From assembly GCA_020850715.1 (NCBI GenBank), contig JADZED010000035.1, forward strand, positions 1 to 64,000: a stretch of 64,000 nucleotides of DNA, written 5' to 3'. The notes below the pieces were generated by a model that saw only the letters and a program-made list of their open reading frames with translations, made no database searches and was not told the origin of the DNA. Of the stretch, positions 8,602 to 17,395 are shown piece after piece (the first letter of the stretch is position 1; every line of letters begins with the position of its first letter). The stretch is from Acidobacteriota bacterium. GTDB taxonomy: Bacteria > Acidobacteriota > Vicinamibacteria > Vicinamibacterales > CAVVIG01. A program made the translations under genes and the position numbers.

Positions 8602-9291
8602 CTACCATTCCTCCATCCGGACGCGCCGCCGATCGACGCCGAGCCCGGCGAGGAGACGCGGCATCTCGTCGACCAGGCTCGGGGGACCGCAGACGAAGCA
8701 GAGCGTCTCCGGCACGTGAATCAACCCGCCAAGCTCGCCGCGGTCGATGCGGCCGCGGCGGCCCTGCCATTCCTCTCCGGCCGTTCGCGTGATCGTCTGC
8801 CGCAGCTCGATCCGGCCCGCCCGGGCCAGAGCCCGGAATTCCTGTTCGTAGGCGAACTGGTCGGGCGTCCGCGCGCTGTAGAAGACGCCGATCCCGTCGT
8901 GCGGACGGGTCAGCGCGTAATGCAGCATCGCGCGCAGCGGCGCGATGCCCGTGCCGCCGCCGATGAACAGGAAACGGCGCTCCGGCGGCGCCGCCGGGAA
9001 GACGAACGACCCGATGGGCCCCTCCACGTCGACGCGTGCGCCGGCCTCGAGCGCCAGATGAGCGCCCGCGCTGCCGTTCGAGTCGACGCCGATGAGCAGC
9101 TCGAGGCAGCCTTCGCGGCGCGACTCGTCGGGCGCCGCCGCCAGCGAATAGGGGCGCCGCACCCCACCGCCGTGCGATCCGAGGAGCACGGCCTGTCCGG
9201 GCCGGTACGAGAAGGGCGCAGCCAGATCCAGGCGCACGATGCGCGCGCGCGGCGTGGCGGGCCGGACGTCGCGCATCGTCAGCGTGATCAC
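8602..9291 (-). CDS. ferredoxin/flavodoxin-NADP reductase-like FAD oxidoreductase
   Basis: This 229-residue FNR-type protein has the FAD-binding motif RPYSLAAAPDE, a flavin phosphate region YRPGQAV, the NAD(P)-binding GGGTGIAPLRAML, and the terminal CGPPSLVDEMPRLL followed by aromatic MEEW. There is no 2Fe-2S ferredoxin domain, so its electron partner is a separate protein that I cannot identify here. The start may be the GTG at 9291 or the ATG at 9276; neither has a clear ribosome site. It is divergent from the small membrane gene at 9311 across a palindrome at 9293-9307. Confidence 0.85.
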   Translation of the reverse strand: MITLTMRDVRPATPRARIVRLDLAAPFSYRPGQAVLLGSHGGGVRRPYSLAAAPDESRREGCLELLIGVDSNGSAGAHLALEAGARVDVEGPIGSFVFPAAPPERRFLFIGGGTGIAPLRAMLHYALTRPHDGIGVFYSARTPDQFAYEQEFRALARAGRIELRQTITRTAGEEWQGRRGRIDRGELGGLIHVPETLCFVCGPPSLVDEMPRLLAGLGVDRRRVRMEEW

Positions 9292-9292
9292 G

Positions 9293-9307
9293 GAGATAAT
9301 CTATCTC
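9293..9307. promoter_or_regulatory. 15-bp palindrome between divergent genes
   Basis: GAGATA-ATC-TATCTC is a perfect inverted repeat lying in the short gap between the FNR-like gene (minus) and the small membrane protein gene (plus). It could be an operator for both; no regulator is assigned. Confidence 0.35.
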
Positions 9308-9310
9308 ACG

Positions 9311-9553
9311 ATGCCGCTGCGTCGTCTTCGCGGGGCGTTGCTCCGGCTGGTTCGCCGCCGCCGTGCCGCGCTCTTCGCCGGCATCGCGCTCGTTGCGCCT
9401 TCGGCCTGGATTGAGCTCAGCGGGACGCCCGATGCGTGGTGGGCCGAGGCGCTCGCGCTCGTGCTCGGCGCGACTGGCGCCGCCTTGTTGTGGACGGGCC
9501 TCGTCGGGCTTCGTCCCGACTGGGTGGACGACTCGGACAGGACCGGCGACTGA
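9311..9553 (+). CDS. small two-helix membrane protein
   Basis: The 80-residue product has an Arg-rich N-terminus (LLRLVRRRR) and two hydrophobic segments (about residues 20-36 and 45-67) followed by an acidic tail. It looks like an inner-membrane protein with a positive-inside N-terminus. I do not recognise a family. It ends 18 nt from the convergent HD-GYP/GGDEF gene. Confidence 0.6.
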   Translation: MPLRRLRGALLRLVRRRRAALFAGIALVAPSAWIELSGTPDAWWAEALALVLGATGAALLWTGLVGLRPDWVDDSDRTGD

Positions 9554-9571
9554 CGCGTGCGATCGACGGGC

Positions 9572-12058
9572 TTACAGAATCCCGATGGCCGCCTTCTTCA
9601 CGTCGCCCTCGGAGGGCGTCGACGGGGAGCGCGGGGACGCGTCGCCGCCGCCCGCCTGGCGCTTGCGGCGCGTCTTGTCGCGGTACATGCGGCTGTCGGC
9701 GGTCGCCAGCAGCGTCTCGTACGAATCGCCGTCGTGGGGGAAGATCGATGCGCCGATGCTGATGGCGAGCGGCAGCAGCGTGCCGGGGCGCGCCTCGAAG
9801 GCCAGGCCGTCCACGGCCCGCTGCAGCTCCAGGCGCTTGCGCTCGGCTTCTTCGGCGCCGCAGCCCGACAGTACGACGATGAACTCGTCGCCCGCATACC
9901 GGACGCAGATGTCGTAGGGCCTGATGCCGGCGCGCAGGACCGCCGCGACGTCGCGCAGCGCCCGATCGCCGACGTGATGGCCGTAGGTATCGTTGATGTC
10001 CTTGAAGCTGTCGAGGTCCATCACCAGCAGCGAGACCTCGGACTCGAGGCGTTGGGCGCGCGCGAGCTCGCGTGTCAGGTGCATGAACATGAATCGCGTA
10101 TTCGGCAGCCCGGTCAGCGGGTCGGTGAGTGAGTCCTCCTGCGTCTGCTCGAAGATGATCGAGTTGTAGATCACCGCCGCCGCCTGCTCGGAGATGCGGT
10201 CGAGCAGCCGTCGGTGGTCGTCGGTGTAGACCGCGGGCTCGGTGTGGTACACGGCGAGCGTGCCGATGAACCGCTCGTTGAACAGCAGCGGACAGACCAG
10301 CGCGGCGTGCAGCGAGGTCTCGTCCGACGAGCGGCCGGCGGCCTCGAGGTCGGCGCTCGGCCGCGCATTGACCAGCGGCCGGCGGTTGCGCGCCACCCAG
10401 CCCGTCAGGCCGTGTCCGCTGCGGACCGTGAGCTGCTGGATGAGGTCGGCCTCGACTCCGGTCGCGAAGCGGCAGCGCAGCGTCTCGCTCTCCTCGCTGT
10501 AGAGGAACAGCGCGCAGCAGGAGAAGGGGACGATGTTGCTCAGCTTCGAGGAGATGAGCGCCATCGTGTCGGACACGCCGAGGCTGCTGCCCATCGCCTG
10601 CGCAATCTCGTACAGCGCGTAGATCTCCCGGTGCGCGAGCGCGATGTCCTGAAACACGTTCGTGCCGCCGGGCGCCGACGCCTCCTGCAGAAGGCCGACG
10701 GCCGGCTTGGCCGCCTCCGCGCCGGTCGCGATGCGCGTCAACTGCCGCACCGGCGCCGTCGCATCGGCTTCCGCGGCCAGCGCCGGGTGCATGTCGACGA
10801 AGCTCTGGACGACTCGCGGGTCGAGCGCCTTGCCGCTCTCCTGGCGCAGCAGCCCGATGGCCGCGTCGAGGTTCATCGCCTTGTGGTAGGGACGCTCGGA
10901 CATCAGGGCGTCGAAGTAATCGACCACCGACAGGATCCGCGCCCCGAGCGGGATCTCCTCGCCCTTCAGGCCGGAGGGATAGCCTTTGCCGTCCCACCGC
11001 TCGTGGTGGCTGAGGATGAGCGGCGCGACCGGATACGGAAACGGCACGCCGCTGATGATTTCGGCGCCGACCTGCGGATGAATCCGGATCTTCTGAAACT
11101 CCTCCTGCGTCAGCGGTCCGGGCTTCGACAGGATGTGCTCCGGCACCGCGAGCTTGCCGATGTCGTGCAGCAGGGCGGCCGTCTTCACGCCCTGGATCTC
11201 GTTCCCGGTCATGCCCAGTGCGCGCGCGAGACCCGCGGCGTAGACCTGCACCCGCCGGATGTGGCTCTGCGCGGTCTGATCCTTCGCGTCGATGGCGAGC
11301 GCCAGCGCCTCGATCGTGGCCAGGTGCAGCTCGGACACCTGCTGGACGTGCACCTGCTGATCCTGCACGCGTCCCATGTAGACCTTGTAGGTCCGGTAGG
11401 TGAGATACAGCGGCGCGGCCAGCAGCGAGGCCATCCAGTAGCCGCCGCGTTCGACGATCATCGCGGCGAGCCCTGCCGCTCCGGCGCCGACGAAATAGCT
11501 CGGCGCGCTCCAGAGGAAGTTCTCGTTCCAGACCCTCGCGATCGGCTGGCGTGTGGACAGCCCGATGGCGGTCGCGACGAGCGCGGTGTTCGCGATGAAG
11601 TAGCCGGTCGCCGCGCCGACCAGCGGTTTGGTGAGCTGGGCGAGCGTGAGCATCGAACCCGGCGGCGGACCGCCGAAACCGCCGTACACCTCTCCGGCGA
11701 TCTTCACCGTCAGCACGAGCGACGCCATGCTGAACAGCGTGCGGTAGGCTTCGGCACGCGCCTTCGTGCGGAACGTGCATTGGCTGTAGGCGCTGGCTGC
11801 CGCCACCAGCATCGTGGCATCGGCGCCCAGCAGGAGCAACGACGCGAAATCAACCGCGTACGACACCGACATGGTCGAGCCGCTGGTGGCGAGCGGCAGG
11901 CTGACCTTGAGCGCCGAGGCGATCGACGAGCACAGCAGGAGTGCGATGAAGAGGGGCGGATTCGGGAGCGCGCGCGGCGCGAACCACGCGAACACCGCCG
12001 CGCCCGCCGCGAGCACGGCGAGCACGTAGACGCGCGCGGCAGGCGACAGCTCTTTCAT
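9572..12058 (-). CDS. membrane HD-GYP / GAF / GGDEF signalling protein
   Basis: This 828-residue protein combines both halves of cyclic-di-GMP turnover. The first 250 residues hold about eight hydrophobic segments resembling a MASE-type sensor. An HD-GYP phosphodiesterase domain follows (about 290-440) with LLHDIGKLAVPEHIL, LSHHERWDGKGYPSGL and ILSVVDYFDAL. A GAF domain lies at about 490-640, and a GGDEF domain at 655-800 with RYAGDEFIVVLS and DPLTGLPNTRF. The signature is AGDEF rather than GGDEF, a variant often still active. The frame is open far upstream; I start at the ATG of MKELSPAARV because it opens the first membrane helix. A sigma-54 activator gene lies 131 nt upstream on the same strand. 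Confidence 0.88.
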   Translation of the reverse strand: MKELSPAARVYVLAVLAAGAAVFAWFAPRALPNPPLFIALLLCSSIASALKVSLPLATSGSTMSVSYAVDFASLLLLGADATMLVAAASAYSQCTFRTKARAEAYRTLFSMASLVLTVKIAGEVYGGFGGPPPGSMLTLAQLTKPLVGAATGYFIANTALVATAIGLSTRQPIARVWNENFLWSAPSYFVGAGAAGLAAMIVERGGYWMASLLAAPLYLTYRTYKVYMGRVQDQQVHVQQVSELHLATIEALALAIDAKDQTAQSHIRRVQVYAAGLARALGMTGNEIQGVKTAALLHDIGKLAVPEHILSKPGPLTQEEFQKIRIHPQVGAEIISGVPFPYPVAPLILSHHERWDGKGYPSGLKGEEIPLGARILSVVDYFDALMSERPYHKAMNLDAAIGLLRQESGKALDPRVVQSFVDMHPALAAEADATAPVRQLTRIATGAEAAKPAVGLLQEASAPGGTNVFQDIALAHREIYALYEIAQAMGSSLGVSDTMALISSKLSNIVPFSCCALFLYSEESETLRCRFATGVEADLIQQLTVRSGHGLTGWVARNRRPLVNARPSADLEAAGRSSDETSLHAALVCPLLFNERFIGTLAVYHTEPAVYTDDHRRLLDRISEQAAAVIYNSIIFEQTQEDSLTDPLTGLPNTRFMFMHLTRELARAQRLESEVSLLVMDLDSFKDINDTYGHHVGDRALRDVAAVLRAGIRPYDICVRYAGDEFIVVLSGCGAEEAERKRLELQRAVDGLAFEARPGTLLPLAISIGASIFPHDGDSYETLLATADSRMYRDKTRRKRQAGGGDASPRSPSTPSEGDVKKAAIGIL

Positions 12059-12189
12059 GCGGACAGGTCGAGGACCGGCGGGCGCCGGGCCGGCACGGCG
12101 GCGGGGGAGCCGGGTGACACCCCGATGATACGCCGAATTATCGCCGGGCGGGGCGAGGCGCGCACCGGAGGCCTCGGGAACACGAGCCG

Positions 12190-13548
12190 TCAGGCATCGG
12201 CGGCCCGGCCGCGCCGGCCGGGCGCGCGTGGTCCCGGCTCGAGCTGGTATTCGACGATCTTCCGGTACAGCGTTCCGCGGCTGATGTCGAGCACCCGGGC
12301 CGCCTCCTTCTTGTTCCACTGCACCGCTTCCAGGACGCGGACGATGTGCGCGCGCTCGGCCTCGGCCAGCGAGGGCAGCCGGTCCCCCGTGGGGGTGGTG
12401 ATGCCGGCGCTGGCGTGGAGGAATTCGATGTCGGATGCGCGGATCGCGCGGCCCGGGGCCGACAGCGCCGCGCGCGAGACGGTGCTCTCGAGCTCGCGGA
12501 TGTTGCCAGGCCAGTGATAGCTGATGAGCGCGTCGAGCGCTTCCCTGGAGAAGCTCTTGCTGTCGAGCGGCATCCCCTGCGCCGCGCAGTAGCGCGCGAG
12601 GAAGCGCTGCGCCAGCACGGGAATGTCGACCTGTCGCTCGCGCAGCGACGGCAGGCGGATGGCGAACGCGTTCACGCGATAGTACAGATCCTCGCGGAAG
12701 CGCCCGTCGCGCACGAACTGATCGAGCGGGCGGTTGGTCGCCGAGATCAGGCGGAAATCGACGGCGATCGACTTGTTGCCGCCGAGCCGCTCGAACCGCC
12801 GCTCTTCGAGCACGCGCAGCAGCTTCGCCTGCGCGATGAGCGACATGTCGCCGATCTCGTCGAGGAAGAGCGTGCCCTCGTTCGCCAGTTCGAGGCGGCC
12901 CGGCTTGCGATCGTGCGCGCCCGTGAAGGCGCCCTTCTCGTAGCCGAAGATCTCCGATTCGAACAGCGTATCGGGCAGGGCCGCCGTGTTGACCGCCTGG
13001 AACTTCGCCTGGGCGCGGTTCGACAGCTCGTGAATCATCCGCGCGACGACCTCTTTGCCCGAACCCGTCGGCCCGAGGATGAGCACGGAGATGTCGGACT
13101 TGGCCGCCGTGCGGATCCACTCGAAGACGATCAGCATCTTCTCGTCGCGGCCGATCATTTCCCTGAACCGCTGCACCGACGGCGACTGATCCTCGGTCGA
13201 GATCGCGGCGCGGCGCTCGAGGAAGTGATCGAGCAGTTCGGCGGCGGCTCCCTGCTCGGGCCGTGCGGCCGTGTAGCGCGGCGGGTTGCCGGGGACGAGC
13301 GACGCGACGCCGAAGTCGACGAGCTCGCGGACGCAGTTCTCCACGTCCAGCTTGAGCCGGCCGAACGTCTGCATCAGGGACTCGACGCCGTAGCTGTCGT
13401 TCGGGCTCGCGCTCAGATAGCGCAGGATGCCCGCCCGCAGGGGCGACTGGACGAGGCTCCGGAAACGCGTCTCCAGGTCGGCCGGTTCAGCCGATCTGGC
13501 CAGGGCGGCGGCGCTGGCGCGCCGCGCGCTGAAGGTCAAATCATCCAT
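12190..13548 (-). CDS. sigma-54-dependent transcriptional activator
   Basis: This 452-residue protein has a central AAA+ domain with Walker A LILGPTGSGKE, the sigma-54-contacting GAFTGA loop, Walker B LFLDEIGDMS and an arginine-finger region. The C-terminal Fis-type helix-turn-helix is KKEAARVLDISRGTLYRKI. The N-terminal 130 residues are not a receiver or GAF domain. They resemble a small winged-helix module (LRAGILRYLSASPNDSYGVE) and may sense something else. It sits upstream of the HD-GYP/GGDEF gene in the same direction, so it may control it; that is inference. No -24/-12 promoter was located. Confidence 0.9.
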   Translation of the reverse strand: MDDLTFSARRASAAALARSAEPADLETRFRSLVQSPLRAGILRYLSASPNDSYGVESLMQTFGRLKLDVENCVRELVDFGVASLVPGNPPRYTAARPEQGAAAELLDHFLERRAAISTEDQSPSVQRFREMIGRDEKMLIVFEWIRTAAKSDISVLILGPTGSGKEVVARMIHELSNRAQAKFQAVNTAALPDTLFESEIFGYEKGAFTGAHDRKPGRLELANEGTLFLDEIGDMSLIAQAKLLRVLEERRFERLGGNKSIAVDFRLISATNRPLDQFVRDGRFREDLYYRVNAFAIRLPSLRERQVDIPVLAQRFLARYCAAQGMPLDSKSFSREALDALISYHWPGNIRELESTVSRAALSAPGRAIRASDIEFLHASAGITTPTGDRLPSLAEAERAHIVRVLEAVQWNKKEAARVLDISRGTLYRKIVEYQLEPGPRAPGRRGRAADA

Positions 13549-13561
13549 CTCGATGTGGGCG

Positions 13562-14008
13562 TTATCGGCCGATCGGAGGCGTCCCGACAGGGCTGGGACT
13601 GCCGCGGTAATACTCCGTCTGGTACCGCTCGATGAGGTTCTTCATGCCCACGGCGTCGCGCTTGTGATGGCCGTGGCAGCGGATCGGCACCGTGCCGCCG
13701 CTGGTCTCGATCAACACGTCCGACAGGATGAGGCCGGTGTCGATCCGGACCGACGCGATGTGGGCCATGTGGATCGTCTCCTCGACATGGCCCACCCACT
13801 GGGCCGTGTACTGCACGACGCTGGTCGGCGTGATGCGGACCTGCGTGGGGAAGATGCGATTGCCCGAGCCGAGGCGGCTGGCGCGGAACACGTCGCCCGG
13901 GGCGAAACGGCGCCCCTTCTTCCAGACGACCAGGCCGGCGGCGCCGGCCAGGGCGGCCAGGCCGGCCGTCGCGACCCCGATCCAGGAGGACGCCCCGCTC
14001 AGATCCAT
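13562..14008 (-). CDS. single-pass membrane protein with PH-like domain
   Basis: This 148-residue protein has one N-terminal transmembrane helix (about residues 8-30) followed by a WKKGRR positive patch. The soluble beta-rich domain (RITPTSVVQYTAQW, then HIASVRIDTGLILSDVLIET and VPIRCHGHHKRDAVGM) looks like a bacterial PH-like fold. It is the gene just upstream of the sigma-54 activator on the same strand, 13 nt away. The function is unknown. Confidence 0.65.
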   Translation of the reverse strand: MDLSGASSWIGVATAGLAALAGAAGLVVWKKGRRFAPGDVFRASRLGSGNRIFPTQVRITPTSVVQYTAQWVGHVEETIHMAHIASVRIDTGLILSDVLIETSGGTVPIRCHGHHKRDAVGMKNLIERYQTEYYRGSPSPVGTPPIGR

Positions 14009-14106
14009 CGCGCGTCCCGTTCACCCGTCACGAGGGGGAATGTTAAGCTAAACGACAGCCTCGGCGCGAGTGTTCGCGGCCACGGGTCCCGACCAAGGAG
14101 CAGACG

Positions 14107-15243
14107 TTGCCCGACCGCGCCCCCGGCCCGCCGGGCCATTCGCGCCAGAAGTTCCTGTCCGGCAAGCCGATCACCTATTACCGCCCGGCAGGCCATCCCG
14201 CCGTCCGCGAGCTGATCGACGGCGGATTCCAGGCGTTCAACGCCGGTCGGCTGGCGGAGGCGTGCCAGATCTTCACGCAGAAGATGCTCGCGCCGGCCGA
14301 TGACACGACGATCGGCCTGACCATCGCCGGCGCGCTGACGCCGGCCGGCCTCGGCGGCTGTGTGATCGAGCTGATGGATCGGGGGCTCGTCGACTTCATC
14401 ATTTCCACGGGCGCGAACCTGTACCACGATCTGCACCATGCGCTGAACTTCACGCTGCACCGCGGATCGCCGTTCGCCAACGACGTCGAACTGTTCGAGC
14501 ACGGCGTGATCCGGATCTACGATGTCCTGTTTCCGGCGACGGTGCTGCTCGAGACCGATGCCTACGTCCGCGACTTCATCGTTCGATCCGGCATCGACGA
14601 GCCGATCGGCACCGCGGAGCTCCACTATCGGCTGGGTGCCGATCTCCTCCAGAGGAATCCCGGCTGCGTCGAGTATTCGGTCGTCGCGCGCGCCGCGGCC
14701 GCCGGCGTGCCCATCTACACCTCGTCGCCGGGCGACAGCTCCATCGGCATGAACATCGCCAGCCATGCGCTGCTGAACGGCGGCCGCTTCCTGATCGACA
14801 CGAACCGGGACGTCAACGAAGTCTGCGCGATCGTCCTCGCGGGGCGCCGCAACGGCTGCGTGATCCTGGGCGGCGGATCGCCGAAGAACTTCTACCTGCA
14901 GGCGCAACCGACGCTCTGGGAGGTGTACGGGATCCCGAAAGGCGGCAACGACTACTTCATCCAGTTCACGACCGACCAGGTCGTCTGGGGCGGACTGTCG
15001 GGTGCGACGCCGGCCGAGGCGGTCAGTTGGGGCAAGGTGAACCCTTCGGTCCTGCCCGACACCGTGGTGGCGTACTGCGATTCGACGATTGCCTTTCCGC
15101 TGTTCTGCGAGTATGCCGTCGGCTCGCCCAACGGGCGCCGCGCACGCAGGGAGCTCGTGCATCGACGCACGGCCCTGGTGGACGCGCTCGAGCGGGAGGC
15201 GAGGGCCGCCGCGCGCGAGAAGAATGGGCACGCTGTCCTCTGA
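14107..15243 (+). CDS. deoxyhypusine synthase-family protein
   Basis: This 378-residue protein belongs to the deoxyhypusine/homospermidine synthase fold that moves aminobutyl groups from spermidine in an NAD-dependent reaction. Family blocks are LTIAGALTPAGLGG, DFIISTGANLYHDLHHAL, YTSSPGDSSIGMNIA and the catalytic-lysine loop LGGGSPKNFYLQAQP (Lys at about residue 260). Bacteria lack eIF5A, so the acceptor is probably a polyamine or an unknown substrate. The start is a TTG at 14107 with a strong AAGGAG six bases before it. It overlaps the PIN-like gene by 20 nt. Confidence 0.87.
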   Translation: MPDRAPGPPGHSRQKFLSGKPITYYRPAGHPAVRELIDGGFQAFNAGRLAEACQIFTQKMLAPADDTTIGLTIAGALTPAGLGGCVIELMDRGLVDFIISTGANLYHDLHHALNFTLHRGSPFANDVELFEHGVIRIYDVLFPATVLLETDAYVRDFIVRSGIDEPIGTAELHYRLGADLLQRNPGCVEYSVVARAAAAGVPIYTSSPGDSSIGMNIASHALLNGGRFLIDTNRDVNEVCAIVLAGRRNGCVILGGGSPKNFYLQAQPTLWEVYGIPKGGNDYFIQFTTDQVVWGGLSGATPAEAVSWGKVNPSVLPDTVVAYCDSTIAFPLFCEYAVGSPNGRRARRELVHRRTALVDALEREARAAAREKNGHAVL

Positions 15244-15667
15244 GCTTGCCCTCCACGCCGGGCGGCTGTCGCCGGCTCCGCGCGTCTATGCGGACGCGAA
15301 CGTGCCCGCCGGCCTCATCGCGCACATGCGGACCCGCCTCAGGTGGGACGTGCTCTGGGTGCTCGAGGAACCGGCGCTGCGCCGCGCTTCCGATGTCAGG
15401 CACTACCGGCTCGCGCAGCAGCTCCGCCGCACCCTGGTCACGCTCGATCGCGACTATCTCGACGACCGGCGCTTCCCGCCCGACCAAGGCGCCGGCGTGC
15501 TCGTCGTGCACGCGCCGGACGAGCGGCAGCTTGCGGCGCTGCTCGACCGGATCGACCGGGGGATCTTCCATGAACACACGTCGCTCCTCCCGCTCCCGCT
15601 CGAGGGGCGCAAGCTCCACGTCCACACCGACTGGCGGCGCGATCTCTCCGGCGATGATCGGGCTTGA
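15224..15667 (+). CDS. PIN-like (DUF5615-type) protein
   Basis: This 147-residue protein has the short PIN-like layout: RVYADANVPAGLIAHMR at the first acidic position, then LRRTLVTLDRDYLDD at the second, and a late HTDWRRDL. Such proteins resemble toxin nucleases of the PIN superfamily. No antitoxin-sized gene flanks it, and it overlaps the deoxyhypusine-synthase-like gene by 20 nt and the ROK-like gene by 14 nt. Operon membership with metabolic genes suggests it may not be a classical toxin. RNase activity is inferred from fold only. Confidence 0.65.
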   Translation: MGTLSSELALHAGRLSPAPRVYADANVPAGLIAHMRTRLRWDVLWVLEEPALRRASDVRHYRLAQQLRRTLVTLDRDYLDDRRFPPDQGAGVLVVHAPDERQLAALLDRIDRGIFHEHTSLLPLPLEGRKLHVHTDWRRDLSGDDRA

Positions 15668-16532
15668 GCTGCGCGACGCCGGCGCCCTCGCCCTCGTCGC
15701 CTCGCCGGACGGCGAGGTCGTCCGGCGCGCCGCCGTGGCCGGGAGCGATGTGGCGGCGGCGGCCTTCGACGCGCTCGACAGGATCGGGGCGGCCTCGGTC
15801 GCCGGCGCGCCCGTCGGCGTCGCCACCGCCATGGGCGACGCCGCGGCCGGAGTCGCGGCGCTCGACAGGCTTCGCGGGCGGGGGCTCGCGATCGGCTCGC
15901 CGGTTGGTGCGGGCGCGGCGGCCGCCCTGGCGGAGTCCTGGATCGGCGCCGCCCGCGGCCGCGAGGATGTCGTCCTCTTCAGCGCCGGCGAGCACCCCGT
16001 GGGAGGCATCGTGCGCCGCGGCGTGCCGATCGACGGCGCGCGCGGGCGGGCGGCCTCCGTCGCCTGGCTCGCGCTCAATCCGGTCGAACGCGAGGATTAC
16101 CGCAAGGCGGGCTGCCTGGAAGCCGAGGTCGGCGCCGCCGGGATCGTCCGCCGGCTGCTCTGGCGCATCAAGGCCGGCGATCGATCGCGCGCACAGGAGA
16201 TGGCCGGCGGCGAGCTGTCCGCAATCACGCTCGATCATCTGCTCGACGCCGCCCGCCAGAACGACGGCGTCGCCTTCTCCGTCGTGCGCGACACGGCCAG
16301 GTACCTCGGCATGGCGGCCGCCAATCTGGTCGCCATCGCGGATCCGGAGACGCTGGTGCTCGGCGGGCTGATGGCATCGGCGGCGGATCTGTTCCTCGAC
16401 CCGGTCCGCGTGGAAATCGGCCGGCGCCTGCCGGCCCCGATGCTGGACGCGCTGACGATCGTCCCATCAGCCATCGGGGCCGATGCCGCGGCCATCGGCG
16501 CCGCCCGCCTCGCCGCCTCGCCCGCGGCATGA
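15654..16532 (+). CDS. ROK-like protein lacking kinase motifs
   Basis: This 292-residue protein resembles the ROK sugar kinase/repressor fold. Matching parts are the EDVVLFSAGEHPVGGIVRRG segment, the helical middle, and LGMAAANLVAIADPETLVLGG near residue 235. The usual phosphate loop DxGGT is absent (MIGLELRDAGALALVA), as are the catalytic NDA and the zinc CxCGxxGC motif. It may therefore be a non-catalytic ROK relative. It overlaps the PIN-like gene by 14 nt and belongs to the same transcriptional string. Alternative start codons upstream lie inside the neighbouring gene. Confidence 0.62.
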   Translation: MIGLELRDAGALALVASPDGEVVRRAAVAGSDVAAAAFDALDRIGAASVAGAPVGVATAMGDAAAGVAALDRLRGRGLAIGSPVGAGAAAALAESWIGAARGREDVVLFSAGEHPVGGIVRRGVPIDGARGRAASVAWLALNPVEREDYRKAGCLEAEVGAAGIVRRLLWRIKAGDRSRAQEMAGGELSAITLDHLLDAARQNDGVAFSVVRDTARYLGMAAANLVAIADPETLVLGGLMASAADLFLDPVRVEIGRRLPAPMLDALTIVPSAIGADAAAIGAARLAASPAA

Positions 16533-16594
16533 TCGTCCCGGCCGCCGGTCGACGGCCGTCCCGTGCACGCGGCGGCGGGCGCCAGGGCCGAGCG

Positions 16595-17272
16595 TTACGA
16601 AGCGACGTTGGCGGTGTCGACGTACGTGGTGGGATCGGGAATGCCCGCCGCGACAAACGCGTCGTGCCGTTCGCGGCACTTGCTGCAGCGTCCGCAGTGC
16701 GACTGCCGGCTGGGGCTCATGCAGGAGAGCGTCAGCTCGAACGGCACGCCAAGCGCGGCGCCCCGGCGGATCACCTCCGGCTTGCCGATGGTCGCGTACG
16801 GCGCGTCGATCTCGATGGGGCGCCCGCTGCCGAGCGAGAGCGCCTGCTGCATGGCGGTGCGGAATGCCGGCGTCGCGTCCGGAAACGGGTTGTGCGCGAG
16901 CGTGCCGAGCGCCAGCCGATCGATTCGGGCGGCCGCGCAGTACACGCCGGCCTTGGCGAGCAGAATGATGTTGCGTCCGGGCAGGTAGACGTCCTCATCG
17001 GGCGTGTGGTAGGCGGGGGCGTCGCCGGTCATCGCCCAGTGCGAGGCGGCATACACGTCCTGCATGTCGACGCTGAGCGCCGCCAACGGCCGGATGCGCC
17101 GGTCCCCGCGGGAGCGCGCCAGGAGCGCCTCCAGGAGCGCCCGCTCGGCCGGCTCCCAGGCGAGCCCGACGGCGACGTAGATCGGCTGCACGAGCGGATA
17201 TCGAGTCGCCTCGTCGGCGAGCAGCACCGCACTGTCGAGGCCCCCGGAGAGAAGGACGGCGCTGGTGGTCAT
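16595..17272 (-). CDS. queC: 7-cyano-7-deazaguanine synthase (QueC-like)
   Basis: This 225-residue enzyme of the PP-loop ATPase family makes preQ0 for queuosine synthesis. The ATP loop VLLSGGLDSAVLL is at the N-terminus. YLPGRNIILLAKAGVYCAA is a typical QueC block. The zinc-binding cysteines are in SCMSPSRQSHCGRCSKCRERH. It faces queD, with 123 bp between the two start codons, so the two queuosine genes are divergent rather than in one operon. The frame is open upstream, but homology starts at MTTSAVLL. Confidence 0.88.
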   Translation of the reverse strand: MTTSAVLLSGGLDSAVLLADEATRYPLVQPIYVAVGLAWEPAERALLEALLARSRGDRRIRPLAALSVDMQDVYAASHWAMTGDAPAYHTPDEDVYLPGRNIILLAKAGVYCAAARIDRLALGTLAHNPFPDATPAFRTAMQQALSLGSGRPIEIDAPYATIGKPEVIRRGAALGVPFELTLSCMSPSRQSHCGRCSKCRERHDAFVAAGIPDPTTYVDTANVAS

Positions 17273-17395
17273 CGTGGAGATCCGGTGCCCTGAGCGTGGA
17301 GCGGTTTGCAGGACGAATTGACGAATTGATAATGTGAGGCGGTCAGACAGCTTATCAGATGCCCGGCCCGACACGGCAGGGCCAGCGAGATCCCG

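Noticed and set aside
10214-12517. Long plus-strand open frame opposite the HD-GYP/GGDEF gene
   Set aside because: Its composition is shadow-like (Arg, His, Asp), and the minus strand shows full catalytic motifs.
9572-13120. Upstream extension of the HD-GYP/GGDEF frame into the sigma-54 activator gene
   Set aside because: The part before 12058 is an open shadow of the activator; the membrane domain starts at the ATG used.
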